The notes beneath the pieces were generated by a model. The model was not told the DNA's origin, made no database searches, and saw only the letters and a program-made list of their open reading frames with translations. From NCBI RefSeq assembly GCF_001434475.1, contig NZ_AZGF01000015.1, positions 1-54,637 of the forward strand: a stretch of 54,637 bases of DNA, in the 5' to 3' direction. The DNA comes from Paucilactobacillus suebicus DSM 5007 = KCTC 3549 (GTDB lineage: Bacteria > Bacillota > Bacilli > Lactobacillales > Lactobacillaceae). A program made the position numbers and the translations under genes. How positions within the stretch are numbered: position 1 is the stretch's first letter; each line of letters begins with the position of its first letter. Positions 1 to 9,034 of the stretch are shown here, in pieces.

Positions 1-1188
1 ACAGATGATGTGACGGGCGCAAGCTACGCGAATGCTGAATCAACTGGTTATCCAGCGGTTACGTCACCAACGGTGACCGGCTACACACCAAGTGCAAGTG
101 AAGTGGACTATAGTTATCCAGCTCCAACTGCGACGGCGAACGTTAAGGACGCCACGGAAACAATCAATTACACACCAGATGCGGAAACCGCGACAGTAAC
201 TTATGTGGATGATGTAACGGGTGAAACGGTGAAGACAGCCACGATTAATGGTGTAACAGATGAAAGCGGCACGTATTCAGTTGATTTGAGTGGTATCAAT
301 AGTGGCTATCGACTAGCTGCCGGTCAAAACAGTAATGTAGCTTACACAATTACTCCTGATGATAGTGGTAACATTACAATTCATCTGACTCATAGTATTG
401 TTGATGGAACTGCAACAACGACAAGAACTATTACGTACGTCATTGCAGACGGTGATAAGAGTAAGACACCTAAGACTGTCACTCAAACCATGAGTTGGAA
501 AACGGTGACTGACGAAGTTACTGGCACAAGTTACGCAACAGCACAAAATGCATATGAAGCAGTAACAACACCAACAATTGCTGGTTACACTGCCGATAAA
601 GCAAGCATTGCTGAAGTAACGGAAGGCAATTTACCAACTAATGAACTGACTAACACCTCAGAAACGGTTACGTACACGGCAGATGAACAGTCTGTAACAA
701 TCACATACGTTGACTCGCAAACGGGTAAGGTAGTTAAGACGATTACGATAACTGGCAAGACGGATTCTACACTGACTGTGCCAGAGTTGGCAGGTTACAC
801 AATTGACAGTACTAATTTACCAACTTCGTTTGAAGCTGGAGTGGATAGCCTGAGTGTATTAGTTACACCAGTTAACAATGGTAATAATTCTGGTAATGGT
901 GGTTCAACAATCACAACACCAGGAAACAATCACCAATCCACTGGTTCAACAAACTCAGGTACAAACTCATCAAGTGATGGTGAAAATGGCAACTCTAATG
1001 AGAATACCAATGTCATTAGCAAGGCTAATGACAAACAACCATCTAAGACAAAACAACAACCGAACCAAAACAAATTGCCACAAACTGGTGATGAAGCAGG
1101 TCAAGAAGTTGGTTTAACCATTCTTGGTTTAATGACAGGAATGCTTGGACTAATTGGTTTGAAACGTCGCAAGCGCGATGATGATTAA
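1..1188 (+). CDS. MucBP/Mub-type LPXTG surface protein, C-terminal part (5' end outside window)
   Basis: The reading frame is open from base 1, so this is the C-terminal part of a larger cell-wall protein. It contains MucBP-like repeats marked by TVTYVDDVTGETVKT, SVTITYVDSQTGKVVKT and I(H)LTHSIVDGT blocks. A Ser/Asn/Gly-rich wall-spanning linker follows, then LPQTGDE 37 residues from the end, a hydrophobic segment and a KRRKR tail: a complete sortase A sorting signal. MucBP domains bind mucin glycans in intestinal lactobacilli; binding by this protein is inferred. It is clearly paralogous to the adhesin at 3337-6201, sharing the repeat blocks and the anchor. A terminator follows the stop codon directly. 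Confidence 0.9.
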   Translation, partial: TDDVTGASYANAESTGYPAVTSPTVTGYTPSASEVDYSYPAPTATANVKDATETINYTPDAETATVTYVDDVTGETVKTATINGVTDESGTYSVDLSGINSGYRLAAGQNSNVAYTITPDDSGNITIHLTHSIVDGTATTTRTITYVIADGDKSKTPKTVTQTMSWKTVTDEVTGTSYATAQNAYEAVTTPTIAGYTADKASIAEVTEGNLPTNELTNTSETVTYTADEQSVTITYVDSQTGKVVKTITITGKTDSTLTVPELAGYTIDSTNLPTSFEAGVDSLSVLVTPVNNGNNSGNGGSTITTPGNNHQSTGSTNSGTNSSSDGENGNSNENTNVISKANDKQPSKTKQQPNQNKLPQTGDEAGQEVGLTILGLMTGMLGLIGLKRRKRDDD

Positions 1189-1198
1189 GTTTGAAGTC

Positions 1199-1230
1199 AA
1201 AAAGACACCTAACATGAGGTGTCTTTTTTA
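1199..1230. terminator. Bidirectional terminator between adhesin gene and degV-family gene
   Basis: Perfect stem AAAAAGACACCT / AGGTGTCTTTTT around the loop AACATG. The A-run and T-run allow it to stop both the plus-strand adhesin transcript and the minus-strand DegV transcript. Confidence 0.85.
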
Positions 1231-1254
1231 TATTATTTGAATTAATAATTGCAG

Positions 1255-2118
1255 TTAAGCCTTTTGCCAATCGTATGCCCACACGAGTCCCATCGTTTTT
1301 TCACCAGTGTGAACACTTATGACGGGGCCAAGATGTGACGTATCAACTGGAATATTTGGAAACTCATCTTTAAATTGTGCCAACCAATTTTCACTAACCT
1401 TTTCGTCGTTCGCATCAATAATAGTTGCTCGAATGGGATAATCTGCTCCATCAATAGAGGAAGCAAAATTATCGAGAATTTTACGAAATGCTCGTTTAAC
1501 GGTTCGTTCCTTACCGTCAACAATGATTTGACCTTTGTCGTTAAAAGTTAATAACGGTTTGATTTTAAGTAGATTGCCGATAATTGCTGAACTATTTGAA
1601 ATACGGCCAGTGCGTAATAAATGATGCAAATCATCAACCATGAAATTAACGCCGGTAGTTTGAAGCTCACGTTCAAGCAATGGCATAATTTCATCTGCGT
1701 TCTTACCCTCTGATGCGAGTTTGCCGGCCAACAGTGCCATGTTGGCTTCACCAGCGCTAGCAATTTTAGAATCAAATAGGTGAACTGTTATACGATGATA
1801 GTCACTGACTAATGCTTCTAAATTTTCAAAAAAGCCAGTGATCCCGGATGAAAGGTGGATAGATATTACTTCATCATATCCTTCATTTGCCAAGTGATCA
1901 TACGTGGATTGCATTTGACCCATTGTAATTTGAGCAGTGCTGGGGAGTTTTTCTTCAGTTCTTAATTTTTCAAAGAAAGTCTTTGAATCAATGTCAACAT
2001 TTTCCAGATATGGATGCTGGTTAAAAATCACTGTGATCGGCACGACGGTAATGTTATATTGTGCCACAAGTTTTGGATCAATGTACGCAGCACTATCAGT
2101 CACAACTGCTGTTTTCAT
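1255..2118 (-). CDS. DegV family fatty-acid-binding protein
   Basis: The 287-residue length and the opening MKTAVVTDSAAYIDP are typical of DegV proteins. So are the SSGITGFFENLE segment and the DDLHHLLRTGRIS segment in the middle. DegV proteins (FakB-like) bind a fatty acid in a cleft and can present it to the kinase FakA. No kinase is nearby, so the specific role is inferred. On the minus strand an AAAGGAG ribosome site sits just before the ATG, inside the palindrome AGGAGTACTCCT. A promoter-like TTGTGT-16-TATAAT lies in the divergent gap shared with the gene at 2250. Confidence 0.85.
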   Translation of the reverse strand: MKTAVVTDSAAYIDPKLVAQYNITVVPITVIFNQHPYLENVDIDSKTFFEKLRTEEKLPSTAQITMGQMQSTYDHLANEGYDEVISIHLSSGITGFFENLEALVSDYHRITVHLFDSKIASAGEANMALLAGKLASEGKNADEIMPLLERELQTTGVNFMVDDLHHLLRTGRISNSSAIIGNLLKIKPLLTFNDKGQIIVDGKERTVKRAFRKILDNFASSIDGADYPIRATIIDANDEKVSENWLAQFKDEFPNIPVDTSHLGPVISVHTGEKTMGLVWAYDWQKA

Positions 2119-2210
2119 AGGAGTACTCCTTTACTTCATCAGAATAGTACGCTAATTATACTCGACTACTGGTTAAACACAATAATAACGACACCTAGTT
2201 ACACAAAACT

Positions 2211-2219
2211 TGCTATAAT
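2211..2219 (+). promoter_or_regulatory. Extended -10 promoter for the 2250-3070 gene pair
   Basis: TGCTATAAT is a perfect extended -10 element 30 bases before the start codon. No good -35 is visible, which is normal for extended -10 promoters. The minus-strand DegV promoter lies about 50 bases to the left in the same gap. Confidence 0.6.
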
Positions 2220-2249
2220 GTGAATAATGATATTCAAGGAGGACTATTA

Positions 2250-2576
2250 ATGAGTATTGAAGTTCCTGAAAATATGGAAGAAGTTGCAATGCGGACAGCA
2301 CTACTGAAAACTCGCGGGCAAGATATTAGTGAGAACCAGGTCATTAAGAAGGCTGTATTTGATGCCTTACAAATGTTTGTTGACCAAGAATTGGATGGTC
2401 ACTACGATGAGGTCCAATTCGACGGGGAAGAGTTAGTAATTTTTGACCTAATGCACAATGAAATTGAACGAGTATCACCAGATGAAGAAAACTTTGAAGC
2501 AGATTTTAAGAAAAACGCTGATAAAACACTGACAAAGATTGAAGCAGCCGCACATCATGCAGTAGGATCAAGATAG
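2250..2576 (+). CDS. Small acidic hypothetical protein
   Basis: The start is the ATG at 2250, preceded by AAGGAGG with 7-base spacing; an upstream in-frame ATG at 2220 has no ribosome site and overlaps the promoter. The 108-residue product is strongly acidic, has no signal peptide or membrane segment, and I do not recognise its family. It contains a likely helical stretch (VIKKAVFDALQMFVDQEL) and an Asp/Glu-rich middle. It is followed after 8 bases by an acetyltransferase gene, so the two are co-transcribed. Confidence 0.7.
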   Translation: MSIEVPENMEEVAMRTALLKTRGQDISENQVIKKAVFDALQMFVDQELDGHYDEVQFDGEELVIFDLMHNEIERVSPDEENFEADFKKNADKTLTKIEAAAHHAVGSR

Positions 2577-2584
2577 GAGACGCA

Positions 2585-3070
2585 ATGCAAATTACACACG
2601 CCAACATTACAGATTTAGCACAATTAATGTTAATCGAACAAGCAGGATTTACAACTGCTGAAGCTGCCAGTGAAGAAGCCATGCTTGAAAGAATTAAGAC
2701 AATTCCGGATACTTTTTTAGTTTCTCGAGACAAAGATGGAAACGTTACTGGCTTTATAATGGGACCAGTGATTAACCAGCGCTACCTGACTGATGATTTA
2801 TTCGAGCACGTGACTGAAAATTCGGTTGCGGGCGGATTTCAAAGTGTTTTAAGCCTGGCAGTTAGTCCAGATTATCGCGGCCAAGGAATTGCAGGTCAGC
2901 TATTAAACGAACTAGCAGATGTTGCCAAAAAAGCAAAACGAAAAGCAGTTACGTTAACATGTTTGGATCGGTTAGTAGCATTTTATGATCAACACGGATA
3001 TACAGATGAGGGTATTTCGTCCTCTAACCATGGAGGAGAAACTTGGCATAATATGGTATTAGGAATATAA
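2585..3070 (+). CDS. GNAT family N-acetyltransferase
   Basis: The 161-residue protein has the GNAT fold signature. The acetyl-CoA-binding motif A is LAVSPDYRGQGIAGQLL with the R/Q-x-x-G-x-A loop at residues 98-104, and the C-terminal FYDQHGYTDEG motif B strand is present. The arrangement, with FIMGP in the middle and a late Tyr/His segment, resembles arylalkylamine-type GNATs. The substrate cannot be read from sequence. A GGAG ribosome site precedes the ATG, and the gene shares a transcript with the small gene upstream. Confidence 0.85.
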   Translation: MQITHANITDLAQLMLIEQAGFTTAEAASEEAMLERIKTIPDTFLVSRDKDGNVTGFIMGPVINQRYLTDDLFEHVTENSVAGGFQSVLSLAVSPDYRGQGIAGQLLNELADVAKKAKRKAVTLTCLDRLVAFYDQHGYTDEGISSSNHGGETWHNMVLGI

Positions 3071-3096
3071 ATTTATTTTTTTGATAGTCGCTTTAA

Positions 3097-3136
3097 GAAG
3101 GCCTGAATGATCATTGTTCAGACCTGTTTTTTTTGT
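3097..3136 (+). terminator. Intrinsic terminator after the acetyltransferase gene
   Basis: Stem AGGCCTGAA / TTCAGACCT with one G.U pair, followed by a run of eight T. Ends the 2250-3070 transcription unit. The rest of the gap up to 3336 is AT-rich and holds only the upstream region of the next gene. Confidence 0.8.
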
Positions 3137-3336
3137 CTTTTAAAGATAAAATGATAATGAAAAAACCATATACGTATATAAGTGATAAATTAAATTTTAT
3201 ATAATAAAATACCGCGTTCATCTATCATTCAGTAAATTACTATAATAAAATGTATTTGAAAAGGCATCTACTCTTTTGAAAAATAAATATCGTTAGATAA
3301 ATGATGTTTAGTTTAAAATGCATAGGAGGATTTACA

Positions 3337-6201
3337 ATGGGAGACATGAAAAACTCTAATCATAAGTTAGCTGAAGAAGATGAAACAGTGCGCTTTAAAC
3401 TGTATAAAGCTGGCAAGCTATGGCTTGTTTCAGGAATTACGACTTTGTCGGTCGGATTATTATGGGGTGGCAGTGCTATTAATGCTCACGCTGATACTAC
3501 TACCGCAACGACGCCTACTAGTGCAGCCGTAACCAATTCTCAATCCACTAGCACTGCTAGCGAATCATCAGCAACATCTAGTGCTGCTTCACTAGCGCAG
3601 ACCTCAGCTGCTGTTGCATCAACATCCACAAACAGTCAGTCAGCAGCTAGTGCATCGACTGCGACTAGTGCTGCAAGTACTAAAGCTAGCGCTGCTACTA
3701 GGGTAATGGCACCAGCAGTTGCTGCTGCCAGCTCAGCCACATCAGGTTCGCCTGAGGCAGCATCTAGTGCGGATTATGTAACATCAACTGATAGTAATGG
3801 TAATTACTCGGTTAACCCTGATCAGACTGGATTATCCGGTAGTGCTGCATTGGTTGCCGTTAGTGATCAAAACATGAGCGACTACTTTACAGCTGTTGAT
3901 GGATCGGGAGACACCTTACCAATTAACGGTAACACAGCTCAATTGACTAATGGATATAAGCCTGTTGATGAAAATAATTATTCAGCAGGGACAGGATTCG
4001 TTGTTTCCGACCAACAAGTTGATTTTACGACTGACTTTAATTTGGACGTTTCAATTAGTGCCACGTGGGATCCTAATATGGGTTCCTGGCTAGGTGGTGA
4101 TGGTGCGGCCGTCTTCTTTGAAAAGGTTAGTCCAGATCAAGTTGCCACCAACTTTGCTAGCGGTAGTGGTTTTGGTATTAGTAACAATGTTGATAACGAT
4201 GATGTCATCAGTTTCAATGTTTCCACTAATGCGCTGGGAATATCCCCAACTGGCGAAACACAAAATCAATGGGTTCTTTATGAATCGCAAAAAGATACCA
4301 CTACGCCATTAACTGGTACAACACCAATTGAGACCGGCATTGGTATTTCTAATGATGAAAGTGGTTCAATTACTTACACATTTAATATTGCTTACAATGC
4401 AAGTACTAAAGTTATTACGACAACAGTTTATGACCAAAATGGTAATGAATTAACACAGTGGGAATACAATGTTCCTGATTCATGGATTGGCCAAGGGTAT
4501 ACGTTAGCTGCAACTGGTAACACAGCTGCCTCTGTTGCAACCTATACAGCAACTATTAACAGTTACTCATATGAACCTGCTAAAACAACCCTTAACATCA
4601 CTTCTAGTGGTTTCCCAGCTGGTGTAACAGGCCCAAGTCAAAGTAGTGTTGCTGGTATTGCTGGATCAGTAATTGCATTTTACCCAGCAGGTACAACCGC
4701 TCCAACTACTGATGCAGATGGTAATGCAGTGACTACTGCAATTGCCGTTGCTAGTGTTGGCGACTATCATTTAGCTGCAGATCAGTTCATTACCTTGGAT
4801 GCTAATAGTGCTAATAATGATGTTGTTCTAGCATACACTCCAACACTGACTATCACTTATGTCGATGATGAAACTGGGGAGACTGTAAAAACAACGACTG
4901 ATGACGCCGTTAACAATGAAGTTGATTGGACTGCAGATGCACCCACAGGATATCAGTTAGCTGAAAATCAAGCGGCGAGTGGCATTTATACCTTTACATC
5001 GACAGATGGTAATGGTTTAACGATTCATTTAACTCATGCACACACGCAAACCACTGTTACTTCAACTAATACGGTTCACTATACTGGTTTGCCAGATAGT
5101 GTTGCAGCAGCAAATGACGTTACTGATAGTGTTACTACCGTCGACTGGATTAAAGATGTTGATGATGTAACTGGAGATACTACGTACAATACTGCTAATA
5201 AGACCACGTCAGTTACTTCTCCTACGGTTCCTGGATATACCGCTAGCTCATCGGTTGTCACCTTTACTAATGGTGGTACGACCGACACTCCACAAAATAA
5301 ATCAGAGACTGTCACATACACAGCCGACCCTCAAACGGCCACGGTTGAATATGTCGATGATGATAACAATGGTGCAATCGTTGGTACACCAACAACTATC
5401 AGTGGTGTAACTGATGGTACGGCAACTTGGAATACTAATAACAAGCCCGCTGGCTACGTATTATCTGCTGGCCAGGATGCTAGTGGCACTTACACATTTA
5501 CCAGTGATGGCAGTCAAGTAATTAAGATCCACTTGAGTCATCACATTGTGGATACTACTAAGACAACGACCAGAACAATCAAGTACGTTGTTGATGGGGA
5601 TGCAACAGCTCCTGCTGAAGTCGTTCAAACAGCGGTTTGGAAGATTGAAACCGATGAAGCAACCGGTCAGAGCGTAGCAACGATGCAAAATGAATACTCA
5701 TCTGTTGTTTCACCAACGCTTGATGGCTATACACCTGACATTGCGACTGTTAAGTCACAGTACAACGCACCAACCAGTGATTTAAGCTCATTAACTAATA
5801 GTGAGGTAACTGTCACATATAGTGCCAATAAGGGTAGCGATACAGGATCAGGAACTGGTAACAACAGCGGTTCACAAACACCAGGTAATGGTGGCAATGG
5901 ATCTCAAGGCTCGTCAAACGCTGGTACAACCGGGACGACTGGCTCGAATGGTGGATCATCATCTACTGGCACAGGTAGCTCAACAACTAAGTTAGATCCA
6001 GTAACCACTGGAGTAACAAGTGCAAGTTCTACATCAAGTAAAACAATCACACCGAACAAGACGACAGCTAAGCAGACTAAATCTAATCAAAAATTACCAC
6101 AAACTGGTGACGATGCTTCAGCAGCTGCAGCATTGTCAACAATGGGAATTGTGATGGGAATGTTTGGGGTTACTGGTTTAAGAAGACGTAAACGTCAGTA
6201 A
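3337..6201 (+). CDS. KxYKxGKxW-signal, lectin-like, MucBP-repeat LPXTG adhesin
   Basis: The start is the ATG at 3337 behind AGGAGG; the in-frame ATG at 3301 has no ribosome site. The 954-residue precursor has a KLYKAGKLW signal motif at residues 21-29 and probable cleavage near AHA-D, residue 51. A long Ser/Ala/Thr-rich segment follows. Next comes a domain resembling bacterial L-type (legume-like) lectin modules, with WLGGDGAAVFFEK and GFGISNN. MucBP/Mub-type repeats (TLTITYVDDETGETVKT, TATVEYVDDDNNG, IHLSHHIVDTT), a Gly/Ser/Asn linker and LPQTGDD 35 residues from the end complete it. It should be exported and linked to peptidoglycan by sortase. It is probably a glycan or mucin adhesin, and is a paralogue of the protein ending at 1188. 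Confidence 0.9.
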   Translation: MGDMKNSNHKLAEEDETVRFKLYKAGKLWLVSGITTLSVGLLWGGSAINAHADTTTATTPTSAAVTNSQSTSTASESSATSSAASLAQTSAAVASTSTNSQSAASASTATSAASTKASAATRVMAPAVAAASSATSGSPEAASSADYVTSTDSNGNYSVNPDQTGLSGSAALVAVSDQNMSDYFTAVDGSGDTLPINGNTAQLTNGYKPVDENNYSAGTGFVVSDQQVDFTTDFNLDVSISATWDPNMGSWLGGDGAAVFFEKVSPDQVATNFASGSGFGISNNVDNDDVISFNVSTNALGISPTGETQNQWVLYESQKDTTTPLTGTTPIETGIGISNDESGSITYTFNIAYNASTKVITTTVYDQNGNELTQWEYNVPDSWIGQGYTLAATGNTAASVATYTATINSYSYEPAKTTLNITSSGFPAGVTGPSQSSVAGIAGSVIAFYPAGTTAPTTDADGNAVTTAIAVASVGDYHLAADQFITLDANSANNDVVLAYTPTLTITYVDDETGETVKTTTDDAVNNEVDWTADAPTGYQLAENQAASGIYTFTSTDGNGLTIHLTHAHTQTTVTSTNTVHYTGLPDSVAAANDVTDSVTTVDWIKDVDDVTGDTTYNTANKTTSVTSPTVPGYTASSSVVTFTNGGTTDTPQNKSETVTYTADPQTATVEYVDDDNNGAIVGTPTTISGVTDGTATWNTNNKPAGYVLSAGQDASGTYTFTSDGSQVIKIHLSHHIVDTTKTTTRTIKYVVDGDATAPAEVVQTAVWKIETDEATGQSVATMQNEYSSVVSPTLDGYTPDIATVKSQYNAPTSDLSSLTNSEVTVTYSANKGSDTGSGTGNNSGSQTPGNGGNGSQGSSNAGTTGTTGSNGGSSSTGTGSSTTKLDPVTTGVTSASSTSSKTITPNKTTAKQTKSNQKLPQTGDDASAAAALSTMGIVMGMFGVTGLRRRKRQ

Positions 6202-6219
6202 ATTTAATTAATAGTTTCA

Positions 6220-6262
6220 TTTGAAGCTGGACAGAGATAAAACTTTGCCCAGTTTTTTTGTT
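6220..6262 (+). terminator. Probable terminator after the adhesin gene
   Basis: A 7-bp stem AAGCTGG / CCAGTTT (one G.U pair) with an 18-base loop, followed by a run of T. Weaker than the others in the window because of the large loop. Confidence 0.55.
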
Positions 6263-6414
6263 TATTAGGCGCAGCTTTTTCATATCGATAAAACACTCTA
6301 AATTTTACTAAAAGTAAGTGATTAAGAATGTGTTTTGCTAACAAACATGGTATCATTTCAGTGTGTGCGTTAAATGCGCCGTATATCAGCGTGTCATTTT
6401 AGGAGGACGTATCA

Positions 6415-7215
6415 ATGAATAAGTGGTTTAAACGAATTGGTTTAGTAACGATGGGATTATTGGTAGCTTTAACACTAACTGCTTGTGGTAAAAGCTCAAG
6501 TGATAAAGCTACATTAAAGACGCCAGGAACACTGACAGTTGGACTGGAAGGAACTTTTGCACCGTATTCTTACCGTCAAAATGGTAAGTTAACAGGTTAC
6601 GAAGTTGAACTAGCACGTGACATTGCAAAGAAAGAAAACTGGAAAGTCAAATTTGTACCAACACAGTGGGATTCACTAATTGCTGGTGTCGGCGACAAGA
6701 AGTTTGATGTTGTGATGAACGACGTGACAATTACGAAGGCGCGTCAAAAGAAGTACGCATTTTCAACGCCATATCTCTATTCGCGTGAAGTACTGATTAC
6801 CAAAAAGAGTGATACTGAAATTAACTCGATAACGGATATTAAGGGAAAGAAAATTGCAGTTGGCACAGGTACAGATAATGAAACAATTGCGCAGAAATAC
6901 GGTGCAACCATTGTTCCAAACAGTGAATTTTCATCAACACTTTCTCTTATTGAACAGGGAAGAGCAGAAGGCACGTTGAATACTCGTGAAGCCTATTTAT
7001 CATATTTAAAGGATAAGCCATCAGCTAAAAATGAATTTAAGTATACGGTGATCCCAGAAAATAAGGTAGCTACTGCGAAAGTGGCCGTTTTGATGGCTAA
7101 GAATAATCCTGGTTTGAAGAAAAAGATTAACAAGGCACTTAAGGAACTTAAACAAGATGGCACGATGAAGAAATTATCTGAAAAGTACTTTACAGAAGAT
7201 ATTTCGCACAAGTAA
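6415..7215 (+). CDS. Polar amino acid (probably cystine) ABC transporter substrate-binding lipoprotein
   Basis: The 266-residue protein has a lipoprotein signal: a KR-containing N-terminus, a hydrophobic core and the lipobox LTAC with Cys24 as the lipidation site. The mature part is a family 3 solute-binding protein: GTLTVGLEGTFAPYSYR, then LTGYEVELARDIAKKE and DVVMNDVTITKARQKKYAFS. Such proteins bind polar amino acids; the closest pattern to me is the cystine/cysteine binders of lactobacilli. It heads a three-gene importer operon with a permease 38 bases downstream and an ATPase. AGGAGG precedes the ATG. The roughly 150-base leader contains GTGCGTTAAATGCGC, a small dyad of unknown role. Confidence 0.88.
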   Translation: MNKWFKRIGLVTMGLLVALTLTACGKSSSDKATLKTPGTLTVGLEGTFAPYSYRQNGKLTGYEVELARDIAKKENWKVKFVPTQWDSLIAGVGDKKFDVVMNDVTITKARQKKYAFSTPYLYSREVLITKKSDTEINSITDIKGKKIAVGTGTDNETIAQKYGATIVPNSEFSSTLSLIEQGRAEGTLNTREAYLSYLKDKPSAKNEFKYTVIPENKVATAKVAVLMAKNNPGLKKKINKALKELKQDGTMKKLSEKYFTEDISHK

Positions 7216-7253
7216 TGTGGTCTAATTATTACTAATGAAGAAGGGAGCCCAGT

Positions 7254-7949
7254 ATGTGGCATATAATTGTTACCTCAACACCCCAAATATTTTGGGCAGG
7301 TATTAAATTCACAATTCCATTAGCCGTCATTTCCTTTGTTATCGGATTTATTATTGCTGTGGGAACAGCATTGGTCCGTATTTCTACACCCAAAGGAAAT
7401 TCAGTGACTCGTAGCCTATGGCGCCTATTAAAATGGTTCCTGAGCTTCTACGTCTGGTTGTTTAGATCTACACCATTGTTGGTTCAACTGTTTATAATAT
7501 TCTTTGGTTTGCCAAACGCTGGTATTCAATTCAGTGCATTTACGGCTGGAATTATCACGTTTTCTTTGAACACAGGCGCTTACTGTTCAGAGACAATTCG
7601 TGGTGCCATTTCGTCGATTCCAGAAAGTCAGTGGGAAGCGGCCTATTCGATTGGCATGACCTATCGTCAAGTCCTGTTCCGAATTATATTCCCGCAAGCG
7701 CTAAGGGTGGCGTTACCACCGTTGTCAAATTCGTTTATTGGACTAGTAAAGGACACCTCACTGGCTAGTTCAATTACAATTTTGGAAATGTTTATGGTCA
7801 GCCAACAAATTACGGCCAAGAATTACGAACCGTTACTTATGTATACAATTGTGGCTGTCATCTATGCTCTGTTTTGCTCAGTCCTCACAATCCTGCAACA
7901 CTATTTGGAGAAGAGAACTTCACGATATGTCAAAGTTGCGGGGGAATAG
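7254..7949 (+). CDS. Polar amino acid ABC transporter permease
   Basis: The 231-residue membrane protein of the His/Glu/Gln/Arg/Cys permease family begins with SxPQIFWAGIKFTIPLAVISF, a typical first membrane helix. It has LFRSTPLLVQLFIIFFGLP, the signature of this family. The cytoplasmic EAA loop for the ATPase is EAAYSIGMTYRQVLFRIIFP, at about residues 123-142. It sits between its binding protein and its ATPase, whose ATG follows 3 bases after the stop. The start behind AAGGGAG is clear. Confidence 0.92.
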   Translation: MWHIIVTSTPQIFWAGIKFTIPLAVISFVIGFIIAVGTALVRISTPKGNSVTRSLWRLLKWFLSFYVWLFRSTPLLVQLFIIFFGLPNAGIQFSAFTAGIITFSLNTGAYCSETIRGAISSIPESQWEAAYSIGMTYRQVLFRIIFPQALRVALPPLSNSFIGLVKDTSLASSITILEMFMVSQQITAKNYEPLLMYTIVAVIYALFCSVLTILQHYLEKRTSRYVKVAGE

Positions 7950-7952
7950 TGT

Positions 7953-8687
7953 ATGATTCGATTAGATCATGTAGATAAACAATATATGGATCACCACGCT
8001 CTTGATGATATCAATGTGACTTTTGAAGACAACCAAACTACGGTAATTTTAGGACCGTCTGGTGCTGGTAAATCAACGTTACTGAGATCATTGAATTTAC
8101 TAGAACAGCCGCAAAGCGGTATTTACCAAATTGGTGACGAAAAAATCGATTTTTCTAAAGAATTATCGACAAAATTGGTTTTGAGAGTTCGTCAGTTGAC
8201 GGGGATGGTATTTCAAAGTTGGAATCTGTTTCCACATTTGACGATCATGCAAAATATTACAGAAGGCCCGATCTATGTTCTGAAACAGTCCAAAAAGTTG
8301 GCTGAAGCAAGAGCATTGCAACTGCTACAGCAGGTGGGATTGGAAGAGGCCAAAGATCGCTATCCAAGCCAATTGTCAGGTGGTCAACAGCAACGCATTT
8401 CAATTTGTCGAGCACTAGCAATGGATCCGGAGTACATTTTATTTGATGAACCAACCAGCGCATTGGACCCAGAACTAGAGGCACAGGTATTGCGTGTGCT
8501 ACTAGATTTGGCAAAAATGAAGCAGTCAATGGTTGTTGTGACCCATAACATTGAATTTGCTCGCAGGGTAGCGGATAAAATAGTTTTCTTAGAAAACGGC
8601 AAAATCGAATTTGACGGAACGGTGGATGAGTTTTTCAACCACCCTACGGATAGAATTCATGAGTTTTTGACTGGAATGCAATTCTAG
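7953..8687 (+). CDS. Polar amino acid ABC transporter ATP-binding protein
   Basis: The 244-residue ATPase has Walker A GPSGAGKST (residues 34-42), the signature LSGGQQQR, Walker B ILFDEPTSALD and the switch His in VVVTHN. The QSWNLFPHLTIMQNI segment is typical of amino acid importers of the GlnQ/TcyC type. It energises the permease encoded directly upstream. The start codon could be ATG at 7953, four bases after the permease stop; the gene then probably uses translational coupling. It is the last gene of the operon and is followed within 7 bases by a long hairpin element. Confidence 0.93.
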   Translation: MIRLDHVDKQYMDHHALDDINVTFEDNQTTVILGPSGAGKSTLLRSLNLLEQPQSGIYQIGDEKIDFSKELSTKLVLRVRQLTGMVFQSWNLFPHLTIMQNITEGPIYVLKQSKKLAEARALQLLQQVGLEEAKDRYPSQLSGGQQQRISICRALAMDPEYILFDEPTSALDPELEAQVLRVLLDLAKMKQSMVVVTHNIEFARRVADKIVFLENGKIEFDGTVDEFFNHPTDRIHEFLTGMQF

Positions 8688-8693
8688 ACTAGA

Positions 8694-8832
8694 GCGCGGA
8701 GCAACACGGGTTGAGGCTGATATTTAAGGGACGCCAACGGATTAATCGCGGTTTTTGCGATTGATTTGTTGGCGTCCCTTAAATATTGAGCCTCAGTGTT
8801 GCGGAGCGCATTTCGGCTATAAAGAAGCGAGA
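8694..8832 (+). repeat. 3'-UTR hairpin element, copy A1
   Basis: Begins 7 bases after the ATPase stop. Outer arms GCGC-GGA-GCAACAC (from 8694) and GTGTTGC-GGA-GCGC (to 8809) face each other. The bulge GGGTT at 8708-8712 lies opposite a single A, followed by GAGGC / GCCTC. The inner stem ATTTAAGGGACGCCAAC / GTTGGCGTCCCTTAAAT is perfect. The apex is GATTAATCGC / GCGATTGAT. A tail ATTTCGGCTATAAAGAAGCG follows. There is no U-tract. Confidence 0.8.
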
Positions 8833-8945
8833 CAGAGGGACGCCAACGGATTAATCGCGGTTTATGCGATTGATTTGTTGGTGTCCCTTAAATATTGAGC
8901 CACAGTGTTGCGGAGCGCATTTCGACAATAAAGAAGCGAGAGGGA
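8833..8945 (+). repeat. 3'-UTR hairpin element, partial tandem copy A2
   Basis: A 109-bp offset tandem duplication of A1 that lacks the 5' outer arm. The GGGACGCCAAC apex and GTTGGTGTCCC arm are kept, with one T for C change giving a G.U pair, as are GTGTTGCGGAGCGC and the ATTTCGACAATAAAGAAGCG tail. A shorter remnant CCTCAGTATTG follows at 8949. Confidence 0.8.
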
Positions 8946-8965
8946 GAACCTCAGTATTGAAAAAA

Positions 8966-9026
8966 TAGTTTCAACAAAAAAAGCGTTCAAGAACTCAATT
9001 CCAAATTGAGCTTTTGAACGCTATTT
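8966..9026 (-). terminator. Terminator for the minus-strand MFS gene
   Basis: AGCGTTCAA...TTGAACGCT with an inner CTCAATT / AATTGAG stem. On the minus strand the hairpin is followed by a T-run, so it mainly ends the MFS transcript. Confidence 0.75.
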
Positions 9027-9034
9027 AAATTATC

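Noticed and set aside
8694-8945. Hairpins after the ABC ATPase as ordinary intrinsic terminators
   Set aside because: No U-tract follows the stems, and the conserved bulge and tail go beyond what a terminator needs.
8828-8945. CRISPR-like or IS-end repeats in hairpin clusters
   Set aside because: Only two to four units with no regular spacers, no cas genes, no transposase frame and no target-site duplication seen.
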